Part shown: one piece after another, positions 63,107-64,000 of the stretch
Numbering within the stretch: the first letter of the stretch is position 1
Layout: each line of letters opens with the position of its first letter
Assembly (NCBI RefSeq): GCF_024582835.1
Contig: NZ_CP102097.1
Location: 558,001-622,000 of the forward strand
Origin: Vibrio japonicus
GTDB lineage: Bacteria > Pseudomonadota > Gammaproteobacteria > Enterobacterales > Vibrionaceae
Reading direction: 5' to 3'
Length of the DNA: 64,000 nt
Program-made: the position numbers and the translations under genes
Notes under the pieces: generated by a model
The model's input: only the letters and a program-made list of their open reading frames with translations
Databases searched by the model: none
Told to the model about the DNA's origin: nothing

Positions 63107-63246
63107 GTATCTGCTTTATGTTTTCTATAAAACACTCGCCTATTCGGTTGGTTTCGATACAATCGATAAGTTAGTTACCAAAGTTGTTGCAGGTCGAAGG
63201 GTTTCTATCTCGCTTTGGTGACTCATCCTTCATTTGGAGAAACACC

Positions 63247-63786
63247 ATGAATAAAGGTCTGACTATTCGAGCATTAGAGCGCTCAGATCTACGTTTTATC
63301 CATGACCTCAACAACAATCGCAATATTATGACTTACTGGTTTGAAGAACCGTATGAGTCATACGATGAGTTGGAAGAGCTATACCAAAAGCACATCCATG
63401 ATGACGCAGAGCGTCGTTTCGTGGTGGAAAATGAAAACAAAGAGCTGATTGGTCTGGTCGAACTTATCGAGATTAACTACATCCACCGCAGTGCTGAGTT
63501 TCAGATCATCATTGCGCCAGATCACCAAGGTAAAGGCTACTCAAAAGAAGTCGTGCATCGTGCGCTGGACTACTCGTTCTCTATCCTGAACCTACATAAA
63601 ATCTATTTGCTGGTTGCACTTGATAACGAAAAGGCCATTCACCTCTACAAGAAGTGTGGCTTTATCGAAGAAGGGCATTTGGTCGCGGAATACTTCATTA
63701 ATGGCCGCTACCGAGACGTAAAACGCATGTACATTTTGCAGCATCAGTACTCGCAGCAAAACAGTATCAATAAAAACGAACGCTAA
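63247..63786 (+). CDS. speG: Spermidine N1-acetyltransferase
   Basis: Acetylates spermidine or spermine with acetyl-CoA in the cytoplasm, lowering polyamine toxicity. 179 residues of the GNAT fold: LTIRALERSDLRFIHDLNNNRNIMTYWFEEPYESYDEL, IIIAPDHQGKGYSKEVV (acetyl-CoA loop, about 96-112) and KIYLLVALDNEKAIHLYKKCGF, close to known Vibrio SpeG (173 residues). ATG at 63247 has GGAG 8 bases ahead. It stands alone. Confidence 0.92.
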   Translation: MNKGLTIRALERSDLRFIHDLNNNRNIMTYWFEEPYESYDELEELYQKHIHDDAERRFVVENENKELIGLVELIEINYIHRSAEFQIIIAPDHQGKGYSKEVVHRALDYSFSILNLHKIYLLVALDNEKAIHLYKKCGFIEEGHLVAEYFINGRYRDVKRMYILQHQYSQQNSINKNER

Positions 63787-63897
63787 TACTGACTAATCAT
63801 TGACCAGCATCAAACAAAGTCCAATTTATAAAATTCTCTTGTTCAAGCCAAACTAAACTTCTAATGAGCAGTAGTGAATGGCTCTAAGGAGATGAAT

Positions 63898-64000
63898 ATG
63901 AGCTTGGTACCCAGAGATAATTGGACTGATTTCAGCCGCTTCTTTGATCACGCTTTTCCTACCCTACGCTCGAGATTTGAAACGGACAGTTTTTCTCCCC
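63898..64000 (+). CDS. Hsp20/alpha-crystallin small heat-shock protein, 5' part
   Basis: The frame MSLVPRDNWTDFSRFFDHAF runs off the window end. This start pattern is typical of the disordered N-terminal arm of bacterial Hsp20 proteins. AAGGAG stands 6 bases before the ATG at 63898; another ATG lies two codons upstream. The alpha-crystallin domain itself is outside the window. Confidence 0.75.
   Translation, partial: MSLVPRDNWTDFSRFFDHAFPTLRSRFETDSFSP

Noticed and set aside
1..64000. CRISPR arrays, tRNA or rRNA genes, insertion sequences, integron attC sites
   Set aside because: No regularly spaced repeats, cloverleaf sequences, transposase genes or attC-like arrays were recognised on reading; tRNAscan-SE and ISfinder searches would be the decisive tests.

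Overview
The window is a 64 kb stretch of a Vibrio genome, most likely chromosome II of a Harveyi-clade species. The evidence is family-level gene content and order: the gcvT / XRE-cupin / glyA-gcvH-gcvP locus, rnb and deaD side by side, DUF2999, DUF3012 and DUF413 proteins, GlyGly-CTERM trypsin-like proteases, a VpsT-like regulator and an IutA/FhuCDB-type iron locus. No rRNA, tRNA, CRISPR array, insertion sequence or prophage was recognised.

Layout. 0-10 kb: aroG, a VanZ-like gene, then a tightly packed minus-strand aa3-type cytochrome c oxidase operon (coxB-ctaD-ctaG-coxC-[DUF2909 on the opposite strand]-SURF1-CxxxC protein-ctaA-cyoE) that carries the enzyme subunits, copper assembly and heme A synthesis together. 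10-21 kb: a phospho-sugar mutase behind a strong Fur-box match, a secreted protein of unknown function, scsB-scsD thiol-disulfide proteins, acetyltransferase, LysE exporter, a broken AraC regulator in front of azlCD, an FAH-family enzyme, a porin and an orphan PstS. 21-29 kb: DUF3024, RNase II, the DeaD helicase, and a ribose locus in which rbsR and rbsK are whole while rbsD, rbsA, rbsC and most of rbsB are gone, although the operator remains. 29-32 kb: DUF3012 lipoprotein, a VpsT-type c-di-GMP-responsive regulator and two tandem secreted serine proteases. 32-39.5 kb: the glycine cleavage system with its own SHMT and a neighbouring XRE-cupin regulator; two nearly identical palindromes look like its operators. 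39.5-48.6 kb: small membrane proteins, DUF2999, a BBE-like flavoenzyme, a three-gene operon (DUF413 protein, ATP-grasp ligase, amidohydrolase/HExxxH peptidase fusion), a double-CDGSH/glutamate-synthase-like fusion and an AAA_28-type NTPase. 48.9-56 kb: c-di-GMP signalling (a PhnD-like sensor with a GGDEF-EAL enzyme, and a CHASE4-GGDEF enzyme) with a membrane-bound AraC regulator and DUF805. 55.9-63 kb: a Fur-controlled hydroxamate siderophore uptake locus (ferric reductase, ABC transporter, IutA-type receptor) without synthesis genes. The right end has speG and the first codons of an Hsp20 gene.

The best candidates for undescribed biology are the ATP-grasp / HExxxH peptidase / DUF413 operon (42.6-46.0 kb), which pairs a peptide-bond-forming family with a carboxypeptidase-like family, and the paired palindromes that link the XRE-cupin gene to the glycine cleavage genes. 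Several loci show recent gene decay (rbs, araC-azl). All functional statements rest on reading the sequence and recalling families; no database search was run.
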